From: Fidelibacterota bacterium
GTDB taxonomy: Bacteria; Fidelibacterota; Marinisomatia; Marinisomatales; UBA1611
Direction of reading: 5' to 3'
NCBI GenBank assembly: GCA_012964275.1
Contig: DTUG01000254.1
Coordinates: 1 to 23,286 of the forward strand
DNA length: 23,286 nucleotides
The translations under genes were made by a program, and so were the position numbers. The notes under the pieces are model-generated. The model ran no database searches, was not told the origin of the DNA, and saw only the letters and a program-made list of their open reading frames with translations. Shown here in pieces: positions 15,695 through 23,277 of this stretch (the stretch's first letter is position 1; each line of letters opens with the position of its first letter).

Positions 15695-16974
15695 AATGGT
15701 TCTGGGTACTTTTATATAATATTATTTTTTACCCGCTTTTATTTCTTTTTGCATTAGTTGGATCATTATTTAACCAGAAACTTAGAAAGGGTATCATTGG
15801 CAGATTTCAGGCAGTTAACCAGTTAAAGATATACTTTAATAATATAGATGCAAATAAAATAATATACTGGTTTCATGCTTCGTCTTATGGCGAATATTTA
15901 CAGGTGGAACCCGTACTGGCAGGTGTCAAGGAAATTGAACCTGATGCTATCGCTGTAATGAGTTTTTTTTCCCCTTCTGGATATGAACAGGTTAAAGCGG
16001 CAAATATTGATTGCAAGATTTATCTGCCCTTTGATTTTCCATGGACAGTGCACCGGGCGCTTCGGATCGTAAATCCGCGAAAATTTATTTTTGCATCCTA
16101 TGATATTTGGCCAAACTGGATCTGGATAGCGGCAAAGAAAAGAATTCATACAAATATCTTTGCTGCCCGCGTGAAAGATCATTCCAGTAAAATGAAACCG
16201 GTATTCCGAAATATTTACCGGACGGTTTATAGGTCGATAACGAGCATTTATACAGTAACAGAGAAGGATTATATCCGTATACAGACACTTTTAGGCACCA
16301 GTAATCATTCCCTTATTCGTGTACTGGGAAATCCACGTTACGATCAAGTCAAAGCTCATGCGGATGATTTTACCAGGGAAAGGGTTGAACTGCTGCTGGA
16401 TAGAAAAAAGAGACTGGTCGCGGGCAGTATGCACCTGGAAGATGAGCACGTTATTCTGGATCCTTTGATCGCCTACATGACACAACATACCGATCTGAAG
16501 GTGCTATGGGTACCCCATGAACCGTCAGAATCGGAAATTGACCGGTTAATGAAAAGGTTTCAACAGTCAGGGCTGGTTGCAGGAGTCTTGGAGTCGGATA
16601 ATAACTTTAAAATCTCCGATGAACAGGTCGTTATCGTAAACGTGGTTGGTATTTTATCTAAATTGTACTGGCAGGGGCAAATTGCTTACATTGGCGGCGG
16701 ATTTTCTACAGGGATCCATAATGTAATGGAACCGGCGATCGCCAGGTTGCCCGTCATTTTTGGCCCAAAATTTCACCACGCACATGAAGCTGAAGAGTTG
16801 CTGGAAAATGGCGGTGGATTTTGCATTAAGACCGGGGAAGAATTTATCAGTAGTCTATCGGAAATTTTATCCAACAAAGACCGATTGATGGACGCCAGTT
16901 ATGCTGCTACGAATGTTATTCACCAAAATATTGGCTCCGCCACCAGAATCGTCAGGAGCCTAATTCGTGACTGA
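15691..16974 (+). CDS. waaA: 3-deoxy-D-manno-octulosonic acid (Kdo) transferase
   Basis: The protein is 427 residues, standard for WaaA/KdtA (GT30). It adds Kdo from CMP-Kdo to the lipid A precursor, the first core step of LPS synthesis, so it marks an outer membrane with LPS. An N-terminal membrane anchor (about 3-26) is followed by HASSYGE, with E68 the catalytic base (E60 in E. coli). Later motifs are VAGSMHLEDE, WVPHEPSE, and YIGGGFSTGIHNVMEPA, then PVIFGPKFHHAHEAEEL, which bind the CMP moiety. Whether it adds one, two or more Kdo residues cannot be told. It overlaps the GT9 gene by four bases and the ABC gene by eight, so the three genes are probably translated together. Confidence 0.94.
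   Translation: MKWFWVLLYNIIFYPLLFLFALVGSLFNQKLRKGIIGRFQAVNQLKIYFNNIDANKIIYWFHASSYGEYLQVEPVLAGVKEIEPDAIAVMSFFSPSGYEQVKAANIDCKIYLPFDFPWTVHRALRIVNPRKFIFASYDIWPNWIWIAAKKRIHTNIFAARVKDHSSKMKPVFRNIYRTVYRSITSIYTVTEKDYIRIQTLLGTSNHSLIRVLGNPRYDQVKAHADDFTRERVELLLDRKKRLVAGSMHLEDEHVILDPLIAYMTQHTDLKVLWVPHEPSESEIDRLMKRFQQSGLVAGVLESDNNFKISDEQVVIVNVVGILSKLYWQGQIAYIGGGFSTGIHNVMEPAIARLPVIFGPKFHHAHEAEELLENGGGFCIKTGEEFISSLSEILSNKDRLMDASYAATNVIHQNIGSATRIVRSLIRD
16954..16958 (+). promoter_or_regulatory. Ribosome binding site supporting the GTG start of the ABC ATPase
   Basis: AGGAG lies eight bases before the GTG at 16967, inside the last codons of waaA. It is one of the few strong Shine-Dalgarno sequences on the + strand and fixes the start. 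Confidence 0.6.
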
Positions 16975-18283
16975 ATCATTATCATTTCAAGTTGAATTTG
17001 GAAAATTTAATACGACCGCACAGAAGGTGTCTTTTGGTCCTGGGATACATGTTGTTTATGGAGAAAGTGGCACTGGGAAAAGTTGTTTTATAAAAAAACT
17101 GGCAGAAATGAAGACTGATTCAAAAGTTAATTTTAAAATTTCAAAGGTTTTCAGGCCCGAAAAGTATCAGATCGTTTTTCAAAATCCTGATAACCAGATT
17201 GTCAGCAAAACAGTGCAAGGGGAGTTGGCCTTTGCTCTGGAATGCCATGGTACTGATCCTGATGAAATCGGAGCCTGGATTCAGGCCAATAAGCAGTCTT
17301 TGCCTCCAGCGGTGGATTTAAGTCAGAATACCGCTTTTCTGTCCGGGGGAGAAAAAGAAATACTGAATTTGGTTACTGCATTCCAATTACGCCCATCTTT
17401 GGTGATGATTGATGATGGGTTATCGTTTTTATCCATTGAAAATAAAAAGAAAATGATTAGCCTGATTAATACCTGGATATCAGATTATCAAACTGTGGTA
17501 ATCTGGCTGTCATCAGAACGAAATGATCTGTCCTTGGGAGATTCAGCTTGGGAGCTATCATTAAATAAATTTGAGAGAATTAAAGCACCGCAGGAATCAA
17601 CATATGCTCCTATAAGAATTCATAAGGGACATTTGGATATTGCCATAAAGAATTTAAAATATGAATTCAAAAAGAATGATCCCATCTATGATGATTTAAC
17701 CTTGGAATTAACATCCTGCCGGGCACTTGGACTTGCCGGAGATAATGGGAGCGGCAAAACGACATTGGCCAGTTTGCTATTTGATTTTTTACAGCCGGAA
17801 CAGGGTACAATCGATATCAGCATTGAAAAAGTGCCTATAGGCGCAATCGGGTATGTGGATCAGTTTCCAGAAAATATGATCGGATTAAATACACCGGCGG
17901 TACTTTTATCTCAATTAATAGATGCAGGTCTGTTCAATGAGCAGAAGAAAACTACATTTTTTAATCGACTCATTCGTTTTCAAATTAGCTGGGATACCAT
18001 TGCCGAGATACCGGGTAGCAGACTCCCCTGGGCCACATTGCGAACGTTATTAACCTTTTTGCTGGCGCATTGTGAATATGACGTGCTAATACTGGATGAA
18101 CCCACCTTTGGTCTCGGCTGGGAACAGCGGATGAAATTGCGATCATTTTTAAGCGATTATTTAATACAGGGCCATATAATTATAGTATCCCATGACAGGG
18201 ATTTTATTTTTTCAATATGTGACCAAATAATTGATCTGGACGTATCTACAGTAATACAAAATTCGTTAGTGACGTATGTATAA
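16967..18283 (+). CDS. Fused two-domain ABC ATPase, EcfA/CbiO-like, with one degenerate site
   Basis: The protein is 438 residues with two nucleotide-binding domains and no membrane segment. NBD1 has Walker A GESGTGKS (32-39), Q-loop FQNPDNQIVSKTVQGELAF (Q72; typical of ECF-transporter and CbiO ATPases) and signature LSGGE (125-129). Its Walker B ends in D149-D150 where catalytic Glu is expected, and the switch His is replaced by Ser183 (WLSSERND). NBD2 has Walker A GDNGSGKT (258-265), Q299, Walker B LILDEP with E378 and His409 (VSHDRD), but its signature has decayed to LPWAT (353-357). The intact parts could form one canonical and one degenerate ATP site. No transmembrane or substrate-binding component is in the window. 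Neighbours are waaA (8-base overlap) and a phosphatidyltransferase (8-base overlap). The transported substrate, if any, is unknown. Confidence 0.85.
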   Translation: MTESLSFQVEFGKFNTTAQKVSFGPGIHVVYGESGTGKSCFIKKLAEMKTDSKVNFKISKVFRPEKYQIVFQNPDNQIVSKTVQGELAFALECHGTDPDEIGAWIQANKQSLPPAVDLSQNTAFLSGGEKEILNLVTAFQLRPSLVMIDDGLSFLSIENKKKMISLINTWISDYQTVVIWLSSERNDLSLGDSAWELSLNKFERIKAPQESTYAPIRIHKGHLDIAIKNLKYEFKKNDPIYDDLTLELTSCRALGLAGDNGSGKTTLASLLFDFLQPEQGTIDISIEKVPIGAIGYVDQFPENMIGLNTPAVLLSQLIDAGLFNEQKKTTFFNRLIRFQISWDTIAEIPGSRLPWATLRTLLTFLLAHCEYDVLILDEPTFGLGWEQRMKLRSFLSDYLIQGHIIIVSHDRDFIFSICDQIIDLDVSTVIQNSLVTYV

Positions 18284-18872
18284 ACCTGTGTCCAAAATGA
18301 AAAAGATCATTGATGATCCTCAACGCGTGCTGACTGTGGCAAATTTCATCAGCATGCTGCGAGCATCATCAGCTATCCCGATTATTTATACCCTTAACTA
18401 TCCGGAATGGCGCTGGCTTACCGCAGTTATCATTCTTCTGGCAGTGCTGTCAGATTCTTTAGACGGTTATTTTGCCCGGCGCGCCCATGCAGTGACCCAT
18501 GTGGGAATGTGGCTTGATCCGATAGCAGATTTTGTTGTTCTCACTTCTATTGTGCTTTATCTGGTCATTATGAAAATGTTCCCAGTCTGGTTTTTCATCT
18601 TTTATATCGTTCGCCATGTGATGGTGGCGGCCCCGGCAATATATTTTGTAAACCATGGCATGTATATCCTTTCGGCAAACTGGTGGGGGAAATGGGCTAC
18701 AGGAATCACAACCTTAACTGTTTTTCTCCATATTTTCCAGTTTGATGCTGTTTGGTGGCTCAAGAATGCTTCTCTTTATTCTGCGGCAGGTCTGGCTATC
18801 GTAAGCTGGATATTATACTATCGGGATTACTATTACGTGATAAAAGGCAATCGTGCTAAGCAAGTTATTTAA
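18276..18872 (+). CDS. CDP-alcohol phosphatidyltransferase family membrane enzyme
   Basis: The protein is 198 residues with about five or six membrane segments. The complete family motif D-x2-DG-x2-AR-x8-G-x3-D-x3-D is present: D60, D63-G64, A67-R68, G77, D81, D85 (SDSLDGYFARR then GMWLDPIADF). These residues bind Mg2+ and the CDP-alcohol; the enzyme swaps CMP for a second alcohol, as in phosphatidylglycerophosphate synthase (PgsA), phosphatidylserine or phosphatidylinositol-phosphate synthases. The acceptor alcohol is not readable; PgsA is the commonest match at this length. The start at 18276 overlaps the ABC gene by eight bases; an internal ATG at 18297 (MKKIIDDPQ) is an equally good start. 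Neither has a clear ribosome binding site. It overlaps ftsY by 20 bases. Confidence 0.88.
   Translation: MYKPVSKMKKIIDDPQRVLTVANFISMLRASSAIPIIYTLNYPEWRWLTAVIILLAVLSDSLDGYFARRAHAVTHVGMWLDPIADFVVLTSIVLYLVIMKMFPVWFFIFYIVRHVMVAAPAIYFVNHGMYILSANWWGKWATGITTLTVFLHIFQFDAVWWLKNASLYSAAGLAIVSWILYYRDYYYVIKGNRAKQVI
18843..18847 (+). promoter_or_regulatory. Ribosome binding site supporting the ftsY GTG start
   Basis: AAAGG lies five bases before the GTG at 18853, within the end of the phosphatidyltransferase gene, and supports that start. Confidence 0.5.
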
Positions 18873-19746
18873 AGCGTTAAATCAAACCCGCTCATCGCTT
18901 GCGAATACATTCAGATCGATAAAAGGGGAACCGGCATCTTCTGAATCATTGGAAATGCTTGAAGAACAACTATTGATGGCCGACCTTGGGGTAGACACTG
19001 TTGATGAGATTCTGGATGTAATTAAGCGCCATTCCGGACAGGATTTTGAATCAAAGGTCCGGGAATACCTGCTCTCAATCATGCCCGAGCGTTATAACCC
19101 GACCCGGGTTCATAGTCCAACCGTTATAATGATGGTTGGCGTAAATGGCGCCGGGAAAACCATTACTGCAGCAAAATTAGCCAGGGTGTATAAACAGTTG
19201 GATCAAAACGTGATGCTGGTGGCAGCAGATACCTATCGTGCTGCAGCGACGGAACAGTTAAAAATATGGTCTGGCCGGGCAGGAACCAGGCTTGTCTGTA
19301 ACGAAAGAACGTTGGAGCCTTCTGCGGTCCTTTTTGACGGATTAAATGCTGCTAAGTCCTCACAGACCGATGTTGTTATCGTGGATACGGCCGGCAGACT
19401 GCATACCTATAAGAATCTGATGTTAGAGCTGGAAAAAATGGTCCGTGTTATTCAAACCCATTTCCCTGATTTTATCATCATGAACTTGTTAACGATAGAT
19501 GCATCATTGGGACAAAATTCCCTGGTCCAGGCCAAAGAGTTTGGCAGCTATATGCATCTGAATGGTGCTGTTTTAACAAAGCTGGATGGAACGGCCCGTG
19601 GTGGAATTGTCTTTCCATTATACAAGCAGCTTCAGGTACCGGTGCTGTTCATCGGCGTTGGCGAAGATATTGATGATCTGGAGCCATTTGATCCGGACGA
19701 GTATCTTGATGGATTGCTGGGTGTCGATGAGAAAAGCCGGGCATAA
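18853..19746 (+). CDS. ftsY: Signal recognition particle receptor FtsY
   Basis: The protein is 297 residues from a GTG start: an N-domain helical bundle (about 1-80) and a GTPase G-domain, with no acidic A-domain. FtsY docks ribosome-SRP complexes at the inner membrane. Motifs are G1 GVNGAGKT (96-103), DTYRAAATEQL (126-136), DTAGR (178-182), TKLDGTARGG (242-251), and the C-terminal FIGVGEDIDDLEPFD that distinguishes FtsY from Ffh (no M-domain). Some positions differ from consensus: GKTIT for GKTTT, DASLGQN for DATTGQN, and TLEPSAV where DPAAV is usual. It still looks functional, as all main G motifs stand. It overlaps the phosphatidyltransferase by 20 bases, and rimO follows after 31 bases. 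Confidence 0.93.
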   Translation: MLSKLFKALNQTRSSLANTFRSIKGEPASSESLEMLEEQLLMADLGVDTVDEILDVIKRHSGQDFESKVREYLLSIMPERYNPTRVHSPTVIMMVGVNGAGKTITAAKLARVYKQLDQNVMLVAADTYRAAATEQLKIWSGRAGTRLVCNERTLEPSAVLFDGLNAAKSSQTDVVIVDTAGRLHTYKNLMLELEKMVRVIQTHFPDFIIMNLLTIDASLGQNSLVQAKEFGSYMHLNGAVLTKLDGTARGGIVFPLYKQLQVPVLFIGVGEDIDDLEPFDPDEYLDGLLGVDEKSRA

Positions 19747-19777
19747 AGTAAAAGATTGACTTAATATCCGTTTGGAG

Positions 19778-21064
19778 ATGGATCAAAAGACATTAAATCT
19801 AATTAGCCTGGGCTGTGCGAAAAACCTGGTTGATTCTGAAATATTACTGGGTGGTTTAAAACAATCAGATGTCAGGCTGACTAAAGATCCGGAGAGTGCG
19901 GATACCATTGTTGTTAATACCTGTGGTTTTCTGGATATAGCCCGCGAAGAATCCATCGACACGATTATTCAGGCTGCAGAACTGAAAAAGAAGGGAAATC
20001 TAAAGGAATTAGTGGTCATGGGGTGTCTCTCGGAGCGCTATCCGGATGAACTGATGAAGGAGATACCTGAGATCGACCGCATCTTTGGCAGTAACGACCA
20101 CCGGCAAATCGTATCTTTTCTTACAGGGAAAGATTTTGCAAAGGATGATCCGCTCTTTTTCCGATCTCTGATGACTCCTAGCCATTATGCCTACCTGAAG
20201 ATCGCTGAAGGGTGCGACAATGGCTGTTCCTTCTGCAGTATTCCGCTGATGCGGGGCCTACAAAAAAGCAGGACCATCCCCGGAATTATGGAAGAAGCAC
20301 AGCGCCTGGCGAGCAACGGGGTTAAGGAACTATTAGTTATAGCCCAGGATACCACTTCCTATGGCTGGGACCTGGATGAAAAAGTGTATCTAAGCGATCT
20401 TTTAAGGGAACTGAATTTCGTTGATGGTATTGAATGGATCCGCATTCATTATGCCCATCCGGCTCACCTGTCCCAGCGTATTATCGATGCCATGGCGGAC
20501 TCTGATAAAGTTTGTAATTACCTGGACATGCCCATCCAGCATGCATCTGACCCTATCTTAAAATCTATGAACCGCGGGCTAGGCCAAGAAGGTATTCGCG
20601 ACAGGATAGATTGGTTACGGTCGGGCAATCCCGGTATCCGTTTGCGAACCACACTCATTGTTGGTTACCCGGGGGAGACGGATAAGGATTTCGACCGGCT
20701 GCAAAGTTTTGTAGAAGAGATTCGATTTGACCGGCTTGGCATCTTCACTTATTCTGAAGAAGACGGGACGTCCGGTGCGCTGTTAAAAGATGATGTGCCG
20801 CGAAACGTGAAAGATGATCGGAAAAATACGCTGTTAGAGGTCCAGCAAGATATCAGCCTGGAGAAAAATGAATCTTTCATAGGCCAGACCATCCAAGTGC
20901 TGGTAGATCAAAACGGGGAAGATGTGAGTGTTGGGCGAACAGAATACGACTCGCCTGAGATCGACAACATTGTTCATATTAAGGATAACGCTGAAACCGG
21001 AACATTTGTAAAAGTGGATATTGCAAGTGCTAATGAGTATGAACTCATCGGCAATCTCGCCTGA
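19778..21064 (+). CDS. rimO: Ribosomal protein S12 methylthiotransferase
   Basis: The protein is 428 residues, the normal RimO length. It is a radical-SAM enzyme with two 4Fe-4S clusters that beta-methylthiolates the conserved Asp of ribosomal protein S12. The N-terminal MTTase domain holds the cluster cysteines in SLGCAKNLVDSE, VNTCGFLD and MGCLSERY. The radical-SAM CxxxCxxC is C146-C150-C153 (AEGCDNGCSFCSIPLMRG). The C-terminal TRAM domain (about 365-428) has VGRTEYDSPEIDN, which is RimO-like rather than MiaB-like, as is YLDMPIQHAS. I chose the ATG at 19778; a TTG at 19772 adds two residues. GGAG sits directly against the ATG, too close for a normal Shine-Dalgarno sequence. It follows ftsY by 31 bases. 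Confidence 0.94.
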   Translation: MDQKTLNLISLGCAKNLVDSEILLGGLKQSDVRLTKDPESADTIVVNTCGFLDIAREESIDTIIQAAELKKKGNLKELVVMGCLSERYPDELMKEIPEIDRIFGSNDHRQIVSFLTGKDFAKDDPLFFRSLMTPSHYAYLKIAEGCDNGCSFCSIPLMRGLQKSRTIPGIMEEAQRLASNGVKELLVIAQDTTSYGWDLDEKVYLSDLLRELNFVDGIEWIRIHYAHPAHLSQRIIDAMADSDKVCNYLDMPIQHASDPILKSMNRGLGQEGIRDRIDWLRSGNPGIRLRTTLIVGYPGETDKDFDRLQSFVEEIRFDRLGIFTYSEEDGTSGALLKDDVPRNVKDDRKNTLLEVQQDISLEKNESFIGQTIQVLVDQNGEDVSVGRTEYDSPEIDNIVHIKDNAETGTFVKVDIASANEYELIGNLA

Positions 21065-21094
21065 TCTGTATCATTTTATCAGAAAATTGATCTT

Positions 21095-22351
21095 ATGCTA
21101 AACTCAAAGGATAAATCCCGTCTTAAGAAAGCATCAGACCTGCTTTATGCCGCCAGCAGCCGGCTCAGGATCCTGAGATTTATTAGCTGGCCCGGCAGGG
21201 TAAGATATATGTTTTTCAGGAATAAGGGAGAAAAACTTCCTGAAGTGGAATACGAGTCATATGATCCAACAGCAGTAATTGAGCACCTGAGCCAGGCGCG
21301 CCGTTTATTAAAAGATTCCGCCTATGATAATTGGCTGCGTAAAAAAGCAAAAGATATTGAGCGGAGCGCAAACCTGCTGGCCCATTGCGGGACTAAAGAT
21401 TTTTTTAAAATTTCAGCAGAGATTTACGGTCTCCCAACCAGCAAACTGCATGACGGCTCCACAACGCCCCTGGACCTGGCAGTTAAATTTGAAGCTATCA
21501 TTGATTCATTCCAGAAAAACCCGGTTCAGAACGTCCGCGAAAAACGCATCCCTGCCATTGAAGTCTGTGCCCGCATAAAAGAATCCGTGGAAACCACGTT
21601 TGGGGATATGGCTCCGGATGTGATTGTGGCGGATGAATTATCAGCTAAGGCCACAGCAACATCCCGGAAAATAAAGATCAGGAAAAAGAGCCGTTTTTAT
21701 GAAAAAGACGTCCAGCAGCTCATCAACCACGAGGCGCTGGTGCACGTGGCCACCACCCTGAACGGCAGGGCCCAGAGCGATATGAAGATCCTGGGAGCCA
21801 ATTACGGCGCTGTTACCAAAACCCAGGAAGGTCTGGCGGTGTTTTCGGAGTTTATTACCGGTTCCATAGATATTGAACGTATGAGGCGCCTGGCGGACCG
21901 TGTGATGGCGATCAGGATGGCCATTGATGGTGCCGATTTCATTGAAGTTTATCGTTTTTTCATGGAAAAGACGGATTCGAAAAACCAGGCCTTTGAAAAT
22001 ACCCGCCGTGTGTTTCGGGGTGGAGTATTGACTGGCGGCGCGCCCTTTACCAAGGATATCGTTTACCTGGACGGGCTGATCCGGGTGCATAATTTTTTTC
22101 GTTCAGCGGTGTCGCGAAGCAGGGGAGATGTACTGCGGCTTGTGTTTGCTGGCAAGATGGAATTGGATGATATTTCAATTGTGCTCAGGATGGCTCGGGA
22201 TGGCCTGGTCAAGACACCCGAGTTTATCCCGCCCTGGGCAAATGACCTGAACTTCCTGATCTGTTACTTTGCATTCTCGGTTTTCATAGATGATATAGAT
22301 TATAAAAAAGTTGGAGAGTACTACGATGAATTGCTCGACAATACAAATTAA
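21095..22351 (+). CDS. DUF1704 family putative metallopeptidase (QEGLA motif protein)
   Basis: The protein is 418 residues. Its core matches DUF1704, often named 'flavohemoglobin expression-modulating QEGLA motif protein'. The hallmark NHEALVHVATTLNGRAQ gives an HExxxH zinc-type motif (H212, E213, H217), followed by TQEGLAVFSEF with E245 as the likely third ligand. The human DUF1704 protein MATCAP is a tubulin tyrosine carboxypeptidase with the same HExxxH arrangement, so peptidase activity is a reasonable inference; the bacterial substrate is unknown. There is no signal peptide or membrane span, so it is probably cytosolic. A basic N-terminal region (about 1-60) precedes the domain. It starts 30 bases after rimO, without a visible ribosome binding site. 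The last codons are followed at once by a mini-ORF. Confidence 0.8.
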   Translation: MLNSKDKSRLKKASDLLYAASSRLRILRFISWPGRVRYMFFRNKGEKLPEVEYESYDPTAVIEHLSQARRLLKDSAYDNWLRKKAKDIERSANLLAHCGTKDFFKISAEIYGLPTSKLHDGSTTPLDLAVKFEAIIDSFQKNPVQNVREKRIPAIEVCARIKESVETTFGDMAPDVIVADELSAKATATSRKIKIRKKSRFYEKDVQQLINHEALVHVATTLNGRAQSDMKILGANYGAVTKTQEGLAVFSEFITGSIDIERMRRLADRVMAIRMAIDGADFIEVYRFFMEKTDSKNQAFENTRRVFRGGVLTGGAPFTKDIVYLDGLIRVHNFFRSAVSRSRGDVLRLVFAGKMELDDISIVLRMARDGLVKTPEFIPPWANDLNFLICYFAFSVFIDDIDYKKVGEYYDELLDNTN

Positions 22352-22399
22352 ATGAAGTTTTTTATATGCAAACCGGTAGGTGTTAAATTAAATAAATGA
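22352..22399 (+). CDS. Possible 15-residue mini-ORF before the TerC gene
   Basis: ATG at 22352 comes directly after the DUF1704 stop and encodes MKFFICKPVGVKLNK, ending in TGA at 22397-22399. That stop overlaps the next mini-ORF as ATGA. No ribosome binding site or homology is visible; it may be chance. Confidence 0.2.
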   Translation: MKFFICKPVGVKLNK

Positions 22400-22446
22400 A
22401 AAAGTTTTTAATCATTTTATCGCTTATTTGTATTAGCTATGAATGA
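22396..22446 (+). CDS. Possible 16-residue leader peptide or signal-peptide relic
   Basis: ATG at 22396 encodes MKKFLIILSLICISYE with TGA at 22444-22446, overlapping the TerC start (22439) by eight bases. The Lys-Lys plus hydrophobic core looks like the n- and h-regions of a signal peptide. It could be a translationally coupled leader, or the remaining 5' end of a lost exported protein. No Shine-Dalgarno sequence is visible. Confidence 0.25.
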   Translation: MKKFLIILSLICISYE

Positions 22447-23212
22447 GATTTTTACCTTCGAAAATTTTATCACTTTGCTATTTCTTATTCTTTTGCAGGC
22501 GGTGTTGGGGTTTGATAATCTTCTTTATATTTCACTTGAATCTAAAAAAGCTCCCCTTGATAAGCAGCCGATGGTAAGGCGATGGGGCATTGGCATTGCA
22601 ATCTTTCTTCGTATATCCTTGCTTTTTGTTTTAATAAAAACAATAGATTATTTTAAAGATCCATTCATTAATATCAACGTTAATGGAATAGTTCACGGTG
22701 AGTTCAATGTACATAGTCTGATCGTTTTGCTTGGTGGAATATTTATCATCTATACATCGATGAAGGAAATATCCCACATGTTAATTATGAATGTTTTTGA
22801 TCAAGAATCTGCAAAAACGAAATCGGTCAGGAGTGTGGTAACATGGATAGTATTAATGAATTTAGTGTTTTCTTTTGACTCTATTTTGAGTGCAATGGCC
22901 TTGAGTGATGTTTTTGCCGTGATGGCTTTTGCCATCATTTTTAGTGGGTTTCTCATGATCTACCTGGCGGACACTGTAGCGGTATTTTTACAAAAAAACA
23001 GAATGTATGAAGTTTTAGGGCTGTTTATTTTATTTGTTGTAGGCATAATGCTTGTTTCCGATGGCGGCCACTTGGCCAGTCTACATCTTTTTGGCCAGGA
23101 AATAACGCCAATGAACAAGACGACTTTCTATTTTATTATAACTATTTTAATATTGACTGATATTGTTCAAACGAAATATCAAAAAAATCTCCTGAGACAT
23201 AAAAGTAATTAA
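22439..23212 (+). CDS. TerC family integral membrane protein
   Basis: The protein is 257 residues with about seven membrane segments. TerC landmarks are GFDNLLYISL (D26 in TM1), NLVFSFDSILSAMAL (D147) and DGGHL at 208-212; acidic residues within the membrane are typical. Characterised relatives (Alx/MntP-like TerC, YkoY, YceF) act in manganese export or metalation of exported proteins; others were named for tellurite resistance. A metal role is therefore likely but the ion is inferred. An unusual segment at about 73-92 (DPFININVNGIVHGEFNVHS) lengthens the loop after TM2. No yybP-ykoY manganese riboswitch is visible in the 87-base upstream gap, which instead holds two overlapping mini-ORFs. 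The start has no Shine-Dalgarno sequence. Confidence 0.88.
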   Translation: MNEIFTFENFITLLFLILLQAVLGFDNLLYISLESKKAPLDKQPMVRRWGIGIAIFLRISLLFVLIKTIDYFKDPFININVNGIVHGEFNVHSLIVLLGGIFIIYTSMKEISHMLIMNVFDQESAKTKSVRSVVTWIVLMNLVFSFDSILSAMALSDVFAVMAFAIIFSGFLMIYLADTVAVFLQKNRMYEVLGLFILFVVGIMLVSDGGHLASLHLFGQEITPMNKTTFYFIITILILTDIVQTKYQKNLLRHKSN

Positions 23213-23260
23213 AGAGTGAATTATGGTGGATTGATTAAATGCAATTACCGTTCTGGTGCC

Positions 23261-23277
23261 ATTTCTATACTAGAAAT
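23261..23277. repeat. Perfect inverted repeat downstream of the TerC gene
   Basis: ATTTCTA-TAC-TAGAAAT is a perfect 7-bp inverted repeat with a 3-base spacer, 48 bases after the TerC stop. AT-rich arms and no following T-run make it a poor intrinsic terminator; it could be a binding site for a regulator of a gene beyond the window. In the rest of 23213-23286 I see only a 16-codon open frame from the ATG at 23239 to the window edge, with no support as a gene. Confidence 0.35.

Noticed and set aside
22352..22438. Manganese (yybP-ykoY) riboswitch before the TerC gene
   Set aside because: The gap is short and AT-rich, and I could not find the paired helices or conserved loops of that riboswitch.
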